The position numbers and the translations under genes were made by a program. Shown piece by piece: positions 8,918 to 17,613 of a stretch of DNA of 39,392 nucleotides (the first letter of the stretch is position 1; each line of letters starts with the position of its first letter). The notes beneath the pieces were generated by a model. That model saw only the letters and a list, made by a program, of their open reading frames with translations. It was not told where the DNA came from and ran no database searches. The DNA lies in contig CAMAHK010000012.1 of assembly GCA_945834475.1 (NCBI GenBank), positions 1 to 39,392 of the forward strand. The letters run 5' to 3'. The stretch comes from an uncultured Verrucomicrobiota bacterium. GTDB taxonomy: Bacteria > Verrucomicrobiota > Kiritimatiellia > RFP12 > UBA1067.

Positions 8918-11653
8918 CTACTTCTCGTGTCCTTCGCAGGAGAACCGGAAGTAGTCGACGTCTACATATCCGCCGGGAGATTTCGTCGGATAGCAGAATA
9001 TCGCAAAGCGCGAGCCCACGAACATGCGCGTCCAGTCGAAGCGCAAGGGGAAGCGCGTGCCGATTCGGCGCCACGTCTTTCGGTCGGGGCTCCAGTCCAT
9101 CTCGGCCCAGTCCTGTCCAGGGCGGAAATCCGTCCGTATGCGCAAGTAGACAATGTCGGACGAAAGCGGCACGGACTCCTTTTCCGAAACCTCGGCGCGC
9201 GGATTTCTGCGTCCTTCCTCGAACACGCTTTTCTCCTCGCTCATGACAAGCCGCTTCCTGCTGTTTTCGCAGACGACGGCAAGCACGGCGCTGTCGGACT
9301 GGAGCGCGGCAAGTCCGGCGCGGTCACCGTTCTTCATCTTCGAAACATCCATTCTGATTTCACCTTCGCACTGCGGACCTATCATGCGCTGCGTCAGCGT
9401 ATTGCGCGCAAGGAAAATGTTCGGCACAACCTTCCGCGCCTTGAGCCGCAGCCAGCCTGGGCGCTCCTCGAACGACCATGCGCCGTCGAGCGGATTGTGG
9501 TTCCACTGCCACCTGAGATCAAGCGTCTTCTTTCTGAATCCGTCCGATCCGACAATCCCGGAAAGCGACGGATACGGCTTGGTGAAATCGCTGGGAATCT
9601 TCCCCTCCCGGTTGCCGAGGATCGGCCATCCGTCTTTCCACGTCACGCCCATCAGACACGGGATCCTCCCGAGGCCGCCACGGTCCTGGAACATCATCGC
9701 GCGCCATTTTCCGTCCGGACACTGCACGACGGATCCCTGCCCCACGCCACCCCAGTTCTCGAACTCCGTCTCGAGTATGACCTTCTTCTCCCATTCGCCA
9801 TCAAGGGATTTCGAGCGATAGCACACCTCCCGCCTCGGATGGTTCGGCAGAAAGCAGGACACCATCATCAGGTAGTAGTATCCGTCCTTCTTGAAAGCGG
9901 CGGAGCCCTCGAGCAGCGCCGTCTCCTCCCCGCGCTCGAAGAGCTGCCGGTCAAGTCCGCCGGGCTTTGCGCCGGTCAGGTCTTCCTTCATCTCGGTGAC
10001 ACGCCCGGAGCCATGGAACACGTACACCCTTCCGTCGTCATCGAACACAAGCGAGCCGTCGTGCAGATACGGACCGCGGCTGAGAAGCCGCCACGGACCT
10101 TCGGGTCTGTCTGCGGTATACATGAAGCCGCCGACGTCGTTGACGATGAACCATGCGTAGAACTTCCCCTTGTGGTGGACGATCGACGTCGCCCACTGTC
10201 CGGCGCCGTATCCCGTCTTTCCGTTCTCGGCCTCGAACGAATACTCCGGCGAATCGATTCCGTCAAAGATATAGGACACGATCTCCCAGTGCACCATGTC
10301 CTTGGAACGCATCACCGGCGCGCCAGGCATGAAGTGCATCGTCGTCGTGACCATGTAGATGTAGTCTCCCGCGCGGCACATGCTCGGATCGGGACAGTCC
10401 GCCAGGATGACCGGGTTGCGGAACGTCGCGCTTTTCGGTGCCTTTCTCTTCGGGGCGTTCGCCCACTTCCTGAACAGCTGTGCGAAAGCCGCCCCGCAGC
10501 ATTCCTTCTCTCCGCCGAATCGCAGCTCGAACTTCCCCGTCTCAAGGTACTTCTTGACCTCGAAGAGAACGCGCGCATCCCCTGCGAGCGTGGACACGTT
10601 GCCAAGCTTTTCAATCGTGCCGATATACGCGCGCCCCCATTTTGACGACGACCCCGTTCCCCACGTGCCCCAGTTCTCCGGCACCCACTGCCCGAACTCG
10701 TTGTTCTTGCCCTTGCCGGGCTTTATCGGGCTCCAGTCCACTTCGGTAACCACAATCGGCGCAAAGTCCGCAACCGGCACAAGCTGGCGGAAGCGCGCAA
10801 GGAACTTCTCGACATCGGCGTTGTCGTCGTTCTGATCGTACCATCCCGGATAGGCATGCACGGCATAGCCGAGATTGCCGTCCCGCAGCGGATACTTCGC
10901 GTAGTCCTCGAAGTTTGACTGCCAATAGAGGCCCGGCGCGAGGATCGGCCCCTTGAAGCCCTTCGCGCGAATAACGTCTATCATGGGCTGCATGTATTCC
11001 GCAAGTGCGCTTTCGCGCGGCATCCCTTCGCGCGGCTCGATCTTTATCGGCTCGTTCTCCAGCTCGAAGAGGACGCGTCCGGCGAGCTTCTGCAGAACCT
11101 TGTTCGCAGCGAGATGCTCCCATTCCTTCAGCAGGTGCTTCTGGTAGTCGTCTCCGACCTTCGTGTCACCAGGCGTGTTGTACGACGGACGGATGATCAC
11201 GTAGAGCCCGTGCGCAACAGCGTTCGTCGTGACCGGGACGAGTACTTTCTCGACATAGCGGTCGTACTTCGACCAGTCGCAGGCGTAAAAGTGCGGCGCG
11301 TCCTTCGACGGTTTGAGATTGTCGTCCTGCGTCCACCATCCGTCGTCCGTGAGCCGCACCATGTTTACGTAGCACCCCTGCGAACGATCCGTCAGCGCCT
11401 TTGTCGTCTTGTCGTAGTACTCAAGCATGCGCGGAATGAGGTGGTCGCCGCTGCCCCATCCCCATTCGTTGTCGTTGAAATACGAGTTGATGGACTGCAT
11501 CACTCCGCCCATGCGCACGCAGTTCCCCCGGTCGTCGACGAAATGTCGCCCCTGCACGTGGATTGGCGGCAGCGGAGCGGCAAGCGCCGTGCAGTGCGCG
11601 CACTGCACGGCGGCGATTGTCGCTGCAATCACGAACCATGACTTAGATTTCAT
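8918..11653 (-). CDS. Secreted GH5-like / GH43 fusion (endo-glycanase plus arabinofuranosidase/xylosidase)
   Basis: N-terminal GH5-like barrel ('MGGVMQSINSY', 'LFELENEPIKIEP', 'VVTEVDWSP') joined to GH43 ('NPVILADCPDPSMCRAGDYIYMVTTTMHFMPG', 'LLEGSAAFKKDGYYYLMM') and a C-terminal beta-sandwich ('LRWQWNHNPLDGAWSFEERPGWLRLKA...ARNTLTQRMIGP'). Confidence 0.85.
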   Translation of the reverse strand: MKSKSWFVIAATIAAVQCAHCTALAAPLPPIHVQGRHFVDDRGNCVRMGGVMQSINSYFNDNEWGWGSGDHLIPRMLEYYDKTTKALTDRSQGCYVNMVRLTDDGWWTQDDNLKPSKDAPHFYACDWSKYDRYVEKVLVPVTTNAVAHGLYVIIRPSYNTPGDTKVGDDYQKHLLKEWEHLAANKVLQKLAGRVLFELENEPIKIEPREGMPRESALAEYMQPMIDVIRAKGFKGPILAPGLYWQSNFEDYAKYPLRDGNLGYAVHAYPGWYDQNDDNADVEKFLARFRQLVPVADFAPIVVTEVDWSPIKPGKGKNNEFGQWVPENWGTWGTGSSSKWGRAYIGTIEKLGNVSTLAGDARVLFEVKKYLETGKFELRFGGEKECCGAAFAQLFRKWANAPKRKAPKSATFRNPVILADCPDPSMCRAGDYIYMVTTTMHFMPGAPVMRSKDMVHWEIVSYIFDGIDSPEYSFEAENGKTGYGAGQWATSIVHHKGKFYAWFIVNDVGGFMYTADRPEGPWRLLSRGPYLHDGSLVFDDDGRVYVFHGSGRVTEMKEDLTGAKPGGLDRQLFERGEETALLEGSAAFKKDGYYYLMMVSCFLPNHPRREVCYRSKSLDGEWEKKVILETEFENWGGVGQGSVVQCPDGKWRAMMFQDRGGLGRIPCLMGVTWKDGWPILGNREGKIPSDFTKPYPSLSGIVGSDGFRKKTLDLRWQWNHNPLDGAWSFEERPGWLRLKARKVVPNIFLARNTLTQRMIGPQCEGEIRMDVSKMKNGDRAGLAALQSDSAVLAVVCENSRKRLVMSEEKSVFEEGRRNPRAEVSEKESVPLSSDIVYLRIRTDFRPGQDWAEMDWSPDRKTWRRIGTRFPLRFDWTRMFVGSRFAIFCYPTKSPGGYVDVDYFRFSCEGHEK

Positions 11654-11683
11654 CTCCGGCGGTCCCTTGCCTGATGATGTGCA

Positions 11684-14170
11684 TTACCTGCCGATCCTGA
11701 ACACGGTGAGGGAGAACGGCTCGACTTCGGAGGTGAAAGACGTCCCTCCGGCAAACGACGCCGTGGAAAGCTTCGTTGCACAGCGCGTCGGATTGCCGAG
11801 ATCGTTGACGACCTTCGGATCGCCGGAGAGAGACTCGATCTTGACCAATCCGGACGGAAGCCTTTCACCAAAGTCCACGGTGACCCTGCGGCGTCCATCC
11901 GCGTCAAGGTTGACGCATTTGACGATGTATTCGTTCGTCGACTCGTCCATTCCGCAGACGTGGTAGAACGTCCTCAGCGGCTTGCTCGCGACCTCGACGT
12001 CATCCCACAGTGCCTTGCCGTCGATCTTCGCGGACACCTTTCCTCCGCGAACCGAGACCGCGACGTCGTACCAACGCCCCTCCTCGACAGTGAACGGACA
12101 AGATGCCGATTCCGGTATTTCGTATCCTCCGCTCTGGAGAGCTGTGCGCGTATTGCCCCACCCGCCGATGTTCAGGGTAAGGCTGCGTTTTGTCTCGACG
12201 CAGAAGCGCAGCGTGAACCCCTCTCTTCCGGAAACCTTCCTCGCCCTGCACGTGAAGTCGTAGTCGCGCCATCCAGAATCTCCGAACGTGATCTCGCTGT
12301 CCCAGGTCGCCTCGCCGTTCTCCTGACGCATCGCTCCGTCGACCATGCGCCAGCGCGCGCCGGGTCCGCGCGGGCACTTCTCAATCTCGGGGAAGCCTTT
12401 GAAGAGCGTTCCTCCGTCCGCAGCAGTCACCTTGATGTCCTTGAACTCGGCAACGCTCGTCCACATGCTGAAGCCTACGGCACCCTTCGGCTTCGGATAG
12501 TTTTCAGCGCCTTCCGCCGCCGACGGACGGTACTTCGTCGGACGGTTCGCGGAGAACATCTTCTGCACGTAGTAGTTGGGAGTTCCGAACGACTTGAGGT
12601 TGTCGAACCAGATCAGGTCGGGCTTCCATCCGTTCCACCCCACCTTGTTGAAGAGCGGCGCGTAGCTCGTCATCTCGACGACGTCCGAGTTGCGCTCGAA
12701 TCCCGTCATCGCGACGGCCTCGCAGAGGGCGGAATGCAGGTTGTTCGCACGGTCCGGCTCATGCGCCGCGTATTCTCCGGCATAGACATGCGGCTTCCCG
12801 GCGCGCGCGTATTTGTCGTAGCGCGACTCCGTGTCGATCATCCAGTGCGGCTCGATGTAGTAATGCTCGTCGATGACATCGGCCGTCCTGTCCGTGAGGG
12901 TGCTCCACGCGAGCTCGAACTCCCTGCCGCCCGGCTGCGCGCCGGAGGAGGAGACGATTCGAATTTCGGGATGGCGCTTCCTTACGATTTCCGAGACTGC
13001 GAGATAGCGGTCGAGGAACACCTTGTCCCAGTTTTCGTTTCCGATTCCGACATACTTGAGGTTGAACGGCGCCGGATGCCCCATGTCGGCCCTGAGCTTC
13101 CCCCAGACGTTAGTCTCGGGATCTGCGTTCGCGAAGTCGATGAGGTCGCAGATGTTGTCCGCAAAGTATTCCATCGACTCCATCGGTGCGAACTTGGGCC
13201 CGCGGAACTGGCACGTGAGGCCTGCGATGCAGATGGGGAGCGGCTCCGCGCCGATATCCTCGGCAAGGCAGAAGTACTCGTAGTAGCCGAGCCCCATCGA
13301 CTGCCAGTACCCCCACGTGTTCCAGATCGTCTCGCGTCGCTCGAGCGCGCCGACGGTGCGCTTCCAGTCGAACCAGTGCTGGAAGTCGTGGCCCTCGGCG
13401 ATGCATCCGCCCGGGAATCGCAGGACGCCAGGCTTCATGTCCTTCAGCCACTGCACAAGGTCTTTGCGAAGTCCGTTCTTCCTCCCGTTGAACGTGTCCT
13501 GCGGATACAGTGACACCTGCTCGATTTCGACCGCACCGGGCGCATCGAGGAGAATCGAGAAGGTGCCGTCCGAGACCGTCTCACGCGGCTCGAACACAAA
13601 CGCATGTCGCTTCCACTCGGGGAGCTCGAAGTCGACGGACTCCTTTGCCGGCGCGACACTCATGTCGCTATTGGCGACCTTCGCCTCGCAGAGGACGCGT
13701 CCGCCGCGTTCGAGGACGCACCTCAAGCCGCCCCTGTAGCCGTCGAGTCCGCGCGCATAGAACGTGAGGTCGTATTTCTTCCCCGCCTCCACGCTGACGC
13801 CGCCGTAGCCGAAGTTCTTCACGCCGCATCCATCGCCAGCGCCAAAGCACTCGATGCGCAGGTGGCGCGCCGTCGCGGGATGCACGGGGCGTCCGTCCTG
13901 AAGCGATACACGTGCCATCGCGTCTCCGCGGAAGTCGGTCTGCCAACCCTCGAGATCCTTCGTCTTCCAGTCGAATCCGCGGTTCTCGATCAGCTCTGGA
14001 TACACCCCGCCGTCCGCCGCATGGTTGATGTCCTCGAAGAAGATTCCGTACAGCGTCTTCGGAACGTCGTGTCCCTTCGCGCCGGGATCGATTGCGATCC
14101 GGACGCCTCCAAATGCCGTGGCCGCGATTCCCGCTGCCGCCAATGCCGTCAAAGTCGTTTTCATTTTCAT
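11684..14170 (-). CDS. Secreted GH51-family alpha-L-arabinofuranosidase
   Basis: ORF 11684..14188; signal peptide from MKMKTTLTALAAAGIAATAFG (MKMK at 14170; ATG at 14164 also possible). 'LYGIFFEDINHAADGGVYPELIENRGF', 'VGIGNENWDKVF', 'YAGEYAAHE'. Confidence 0.92.
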   Translation of the reverse strand: MKMKTTLTALAAAGIAATAFGGVRIAIDPGAKGHDVPKTLYGIFFEDINHAADGGVYPELIENRGFDWKTKDLEGWQTDFRGDAMARVSLQDGRPVHPATARHLRIECFGAGDGCGVKNFGYGGVSVEAGKKYDLTFYARGLDGYRGGLRCVLERGGRVLCEAKVANSDMSVAPAKESVDFELPEWKRHAFVFEPRETVSDGTFSILLDAPGAVEIEQVSLYPQDTFNGRKNGLRKDLVQWLKDMKPGVLRFPGGCIAEGHDFQHWFDWKRTVGALERRETIWNTWGYWQSMGLGYYEYFCLAEDIGAEPLPICIAGLTCQFRGPKFAPMESMEYFADNICDLIDFANADPETNVWGKLRADMGHPAPFNLKYVGIGNENWDKVFLDRYLAVSEIVRKRHPEIRIVSSSGAQPGGREFELAWSTLTDRTADVIDEHYYIEPHWMIDTESRYDKYARAGKPHVYAGEYAAHEPDRANNLHSALCEAVAMTGFERNSDVVEMTSYAPLFNKVGWNGWKPDLIWFDNLKSFGTPNYYVQKMFSANRPTKYRPSAAEGAENYPKPKGAVGFSMWTSVAEFKDIKVTAADGGTLFKGFPEIEKCPRGPGARWRMVDGAMRQENGEATWDSEITFGDSGWRDYDFTCRARKVSGREGFTLRFCVETKRSLTLNIGGWGNTRTALQSGGYEIPESASCPFTVEEGRWYDVAVSVRGGKVSAKIDGKALWDDVEVASKPLRTFYHVCGMDESTNEYIVKCVNLDADGRRRVTVDFGERLPSGLVKIESLSGDPKVVNDLGNPTRCATKLSTASFAGGTSFTSEVEPFSLTVFRIGR

Positions 14171-14187
14171 CCTGTTATTGTAAACCA

Positions 14188-17100
14188 TTACTGAACTATC
14201 ACTATCAGTCCACCGCGCCGCGCGATAGTTATGCTTTTGCCGTCAGCGGACTTTACGGACCGAAGGGGCAGCCCCTCCGGATCGGACACCGCCGATGCGA
14301 ATGCGCCCGTGATTCCCTCTGTCGCGCTCGCCACGACGACGGGGTTCAGCCCGACCAGCTTCTTCGCGTTCTTCACGACAATCTTCGCGTTCTTGCCGAT
14401 CACAAGAGCGCCGTCAACAGCAAGCGGAGCGATCATTCCGTCGTCGTTGACAGTGACGACCAAGGCGTCCGTAATTGTCGCTGCGCCGTTCGACAGCGTT
14501 CCGCCGCCATACACCTTCGCAAACTCGACCGGCCTTCCGTTAAGATTGAGCGACGCACCGCTTTCAAGCCTCAGCGATTCAGGGATCGTGGAGACTGAAT
14601 CGGACGAGAACCACTTCTGCTGCAGATAGTCGCGCATTGTCGCAAGCTCGCCTTCCGCAAGCGCCTTGTCGAACACGAACGCTTCGGCGATGAATCCGGA
14701 CGAAGAGCTACTGTAGAACTTTCTGTAGCCGAGGTATATCTTGTTGTCGGTCCTTTCGCTCGCAGCGGAAATCGTCTCGGACGCGGACGTTCCAAGATTG
14801 CCTGTGTCGGAATCCCAGCAATGCGCCTGCACTAGCATGTCCTTAATGCCCATATCCCAAATCTGCCAGCGCTCGTTGTTGGAATGACTGCTCGCCGTGA
14901 TCGATCCCTTTCCGAGTTCTCTGAATTTGGCTGTCTCGATCCCTTCGTCCCAGTAGCTCAGGCGCCATCCCCAGTAGCAGTCTTCAATGCGGAACCCATT
15001 GTTGTCATCGGTTGTGCTTTCGATTCCGAGCGGCATCATCTCGTTATAATACTCGACCGTCTCCGCCCCGCTTTCGTCGTATTTGTGGAACGTGTTGCAC
15101 TGATGGCGCGAGACGACCATAATCGTCTTGTCGGCGGAGCTTGCGATTCCCGTCTCGTCCTTCGATGCGAAACCGTAGGCGTTCGTGAAGGCAATGACAG
15201 GCAGCCCGTTCAGGCTCCACTTCGCCGGATCGTACGACGGCTGGCGCGACTGACCCGGCTCTGCAAGAGCGAGGTCGAGATCGACGCTCGAGGAACCCTT
15301 GTTGTCGATTCCGTTCACGGTGCCGTCATCCGCAACCGTCAGCGACGCACGGTCCGACGCGTCGTACCAGCCGACAGCGGACTTCGCGATGACAGGAGCC
15401 GCGGCGAAGCCGGCAAGCGTCGCTGCGCCGGAGACGGAGAGAATCGTCTCTGCGGAATTGAACTCGCCGAGTTTCTCAAGCCTGCCTTCGTATGGTACTG
15501 TCACGACAGTGGAAGCAGTAGGCAGGACATCGTAAAGAAGAACACCGTCCTTATTGCGCGTCTCCCAGTTTGCGGCATTGGCGACATCACCATCACCAGA
15601 TTCGTTCGTCCAGACCGCCGAAACAGGAGTCGTGTCTGCGGCGATGACGATGATCGTTCCGTTCTGCTCGGAATATGTGCCGGCCTCCTTCTCAATGCCA
15701 CCAACCTTGTATGCCAGGACATGGACCGTCTGTTCGTTCAAGTCGAGCGACGCACCGTTCGCGACGGATATCTCCTTCAGCGGAGTCGTGGCCGTGGAGG
15801 CGATCGTTCCAGTTATCTTCAGCGTCCCCTGTTCCACGACGAATCCACGCCTAAGATCGACAGAACCTGTCAGTTTGCCTGTTCCTGATCCGATCTTTCT
15901 GAAGAAGCCGGAGCCGGCAAGCGCCGAAGCGATTTTGCTCTCTTTGCTCTTCTCTGAACAGCTGGAGGTGTCAAGGACCGCGCCACGTGCGAGGACGTTC
16001 ACGGTAAGCCCTTCGGAAGCATCAAAGCAGTCACTCTCATTTCCGTTGGGTTTGTAAGTGCCTCCGTTCCAGTTGAAGGTGGACGGACCTCTCACGCTGT
16101 GGATCTTGCCGACGTTCAGCACGCCTCCGTTAAAGTTAACGACGCCGCCATGCTCGGAAGAACTGCCCTCCTCGCGGTTGAAGTCGAGCCACCACGTGCA
16201 GGAGACAGTTCCTCCGTCGATTGTCAAAGTTCCGAAGCCCTTGTTGCCGACGTAGATGTCATTGCCGGCCTGAAGCGTGCCGGACACGACATGCACAACA
16301 CCTGTGGCAGAGGACTCCTGGGCGATATGGAGATTACCGGACGATATGAACGAGCTGTCTTTTCCCTCGACCGTTACGGTCGCGAATCCAGACGCCCCTA
16401 CAGTGAAGCGGGATTTGCTCGTGAGTTTTCCGCCGTTTTTGATTTCGATCTTCGAATTGCCTTGCCCCCACTGCGACATATTGGATTCGCCGAGATTCAA
16501 CTCCATCTCAGCTCCAGCTCCGTCGATCGTCAGTCCGTTGTACTTGCCGCCATTCGACGCGCAATTGCCCATGATGAGCTTGCCTGCAGACACCTTTCCA
16601 CCAGTGACCTTCATAATGCAGTTGCGGTTGTCCGCATATCCCGCACCTATAGACAGTTCATCGATGACATCGAGCGAACCGCCCGTCATGTTGAAAACTG
16701 CACCAAGGTCGCTTGCAGCATTCTCGACAAAATCTCCAAAATCATTCAGCGTGACGCCGTATCCAACCCTAAACTTCTTGGCCGCAAACGACTCGCCGAC
16801 AGAGAGCGCGGCTGGCGTCTCGCTGTTTATCGCGAAAAAGTCGCAGTGTGTTGGATAGCCGCCTGTAAACGTCGGGAACCACGCAGCTCCATCGGTAATG
16901 GACTTTCCGCTCTCCGTCGCATTCCACAGACGCTTCGTCTCGTCAACGAATATCGCCTCCGAGCATACGAGCTCGGTCTCCACCCAGTCGGCGTGATCCC
17001 AGCCGTTATCTCCATTCGGATCGACTACGAGGTCTATTTTCTGGATTCCGGCCAGATTGATTGTCTCGCTGCTGTCGCTTGTTTGCGTAAGAGAAACCGC

Positions 17101-17493
17101 ATCTGTTCCGCCGTACACAACACCAGTGGACGCAATTTCGGTGTTGCTGTCGAGGTTGACGACCTTGAAAATCACCCCGTTTGAGCGCGGGGTGCCATTT
17201 TCAAGCTGCTCGTCGTCAAGACCGCCCTTCGCCTTGAAGCTAACGCCCTTGCCGTTCAACCTGATGACATAATGACTCTCGGCATGAGTGCCGACGCCTT
17301 TTTCGTATCCCACCCCGTTTATCGTCAGTGGCTTGCCATCCGTCGACTGGTTCTTATTGACAGCGTTGCTGCCCTTCGTCATCGTGGAAAGGTCGAGATC
17401 CTCCAGACGATAGGTGACGTTTTCCGCCGCTGCGCACTGCGAAAGCAGGGCGACGGCGGACGCGAGAGTAACCGACATGAGCACATTCTTCAT
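14188..17493 (-). CDS. Large secreted protein: NPCBM-like N-terminus, beta-helix-type repeats, LamG-like module
   Basis: Signal peptide MKNVLMSVTLASAVALLSQCAAA; N-terminus 'INGVGYEKGVGTHAESHYVIRLNGKGVSFKAKGGLDDEQ...KIDLVVDPNGDNGWDHADWVE' resembles NPCBM (PF08305). Then 'GGxVxxGxLxVG'-type repeats, 'VWTNESGDGDVANAANWE', 'VGWYDASDRASLTV...IAEAFVFDKALAEGELATMRDYLQQKWF', ending ARRGGLIVIVQ*. Confidence 0.7.
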   Translation of the reverse strand: MKNVLMSVTLASAVALLSQCAAAENVTYRLEDLDLSTMTKGSNAVNKNQSTDGKPLTINGVGYEKGVGTHAESHYVIRLNGKGVSFKAKGGLDDEQLENGTPRSNGVIFKVVNLDSNTEIASTGVVYGGTDAVSLTQTSDSSETINLAGIQKIDLVVDPNGDNGWDHADWVETELVCSEAIFVDETKRLWNATESGKSITDGAAWFPTFTGGYPTHCDFFAINSETPAALSVGESFAAKKFRVGYGVTLNDFGDFVENAASDLGAVFNMTGGSLDVIDELSIGAGYADNRNCIMKVTGGKVSAGKLIMGNCASNGGKYNGLTIDGAGAEMELNLGESNMSQWGQGNSKIEIKNGGKLTSKSRFTVGASGFATVTVEGKDSSFISSGNLHIAQESSATGVVHVVSGTLQAGNDIYVGNKGFGTLTIDGGTVSCTWWLDFNREEGSSSEHGGVVNFNGGVLNVGKIHSVRGPSTFNWNGGTYKPNGNESDCFDASEGLTVNVLARGAVLDTSSCSEKSKESKIASALAGSGFFRKIGSGTGKLTGSVDLRRGFVVEQGTLKITGTIASTATTPLKEISVANGASLDLNEQTVHVLAYKVGGIEKEAGTYSEQNGTIIVIAADTTPVSAVWTNESGDGDVANAANWETRNKDGVLLYDVLPTASTVVTVPYEGRLEKLGEFNSAETILSVSGAATLAGFAAAPVIAKSAVGWYDASDRASLTVADDGTVNGIDNKGSSSVDLDLALAEPGQSRQPSYDPAKWSLNGLPVIAFTNAYGFASKDETGIASSADKTIMVVSRHQCNTFHKYDESGAETVEYYNEMMPLGIESTTDDNNGFRIEDCYWGWRLSYWDEGIETAKFRELGKGSITASSHSNNERWQIWDMGIKDMLVQAHCWDSDTGNLGTSASETISAASERTDNKIYLGYRKFYSSSSSGFIAEAFVFDKALAEGELATMRDYLQQKWFSSDSVSTIPESLRLESGASLNLNGRPVEFAKVYGGGTLSNGAATITDALVVTVNDDGMIAPLAVDGALVIGKNAKIVVKNAKKLVGLNPVVVASATEGITGAFASAVSDPEGLPLRSVKSADGKSITIARRGGLIVIVQ

Positions 17494-17520
17494 TGTGGCG
17501 TTCCTTTCGTATGCGGCTCT

Positions 17521-17571
17521 ATCATACCATTTTGCCCAGAGAAAGGAATATCACTCAAAGGTGTGACATTC
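17521..17571 (-). promoter_or_regulatory. Promoter of the 1101-aa protein: inverted-repeat operator plus -10
   Basis: GAATGTCACACCTTTGAGTGATATTC (17546..17571), the most symmetric copy, then TATGAT (17521..17526); core GTGAT is 28 bp upstream of -10. Confidence 0.65.
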
Positions 17572-17601
17572 TCCGCCGTTGACATCCGCTCCGGAAAATT
17601 G

Positions 17602-17613
17602 TAATCTAATGCT
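17602..17613 (+). promoter_or_regulatory. Candidate -10 of histidine kinase 1, predicted leaderless
   Basis: TAATCT at 17602..17607, then 6 nt, then ATG at 17614; no Shine-Dalgarno. Confidence 0.4.

Noticed and set aside
8804-10645. Long + strand ORF (613 aa) opposite the GH5-GH43 gene, and similar long antisense ORFs (244..1395, 2611..3606, 11960..13513, 17842..19572 -, 20568..22394, 22613..24496, 25826..27109, 28643..30478, 33489..34742 -, 35592..37076)
   Set aside because: They are Arg/Val/Asp-rich shadow translations typical of high-GC antisense frames, overlap well-supported CDSs completely, and show no recognisable domains or start signals.
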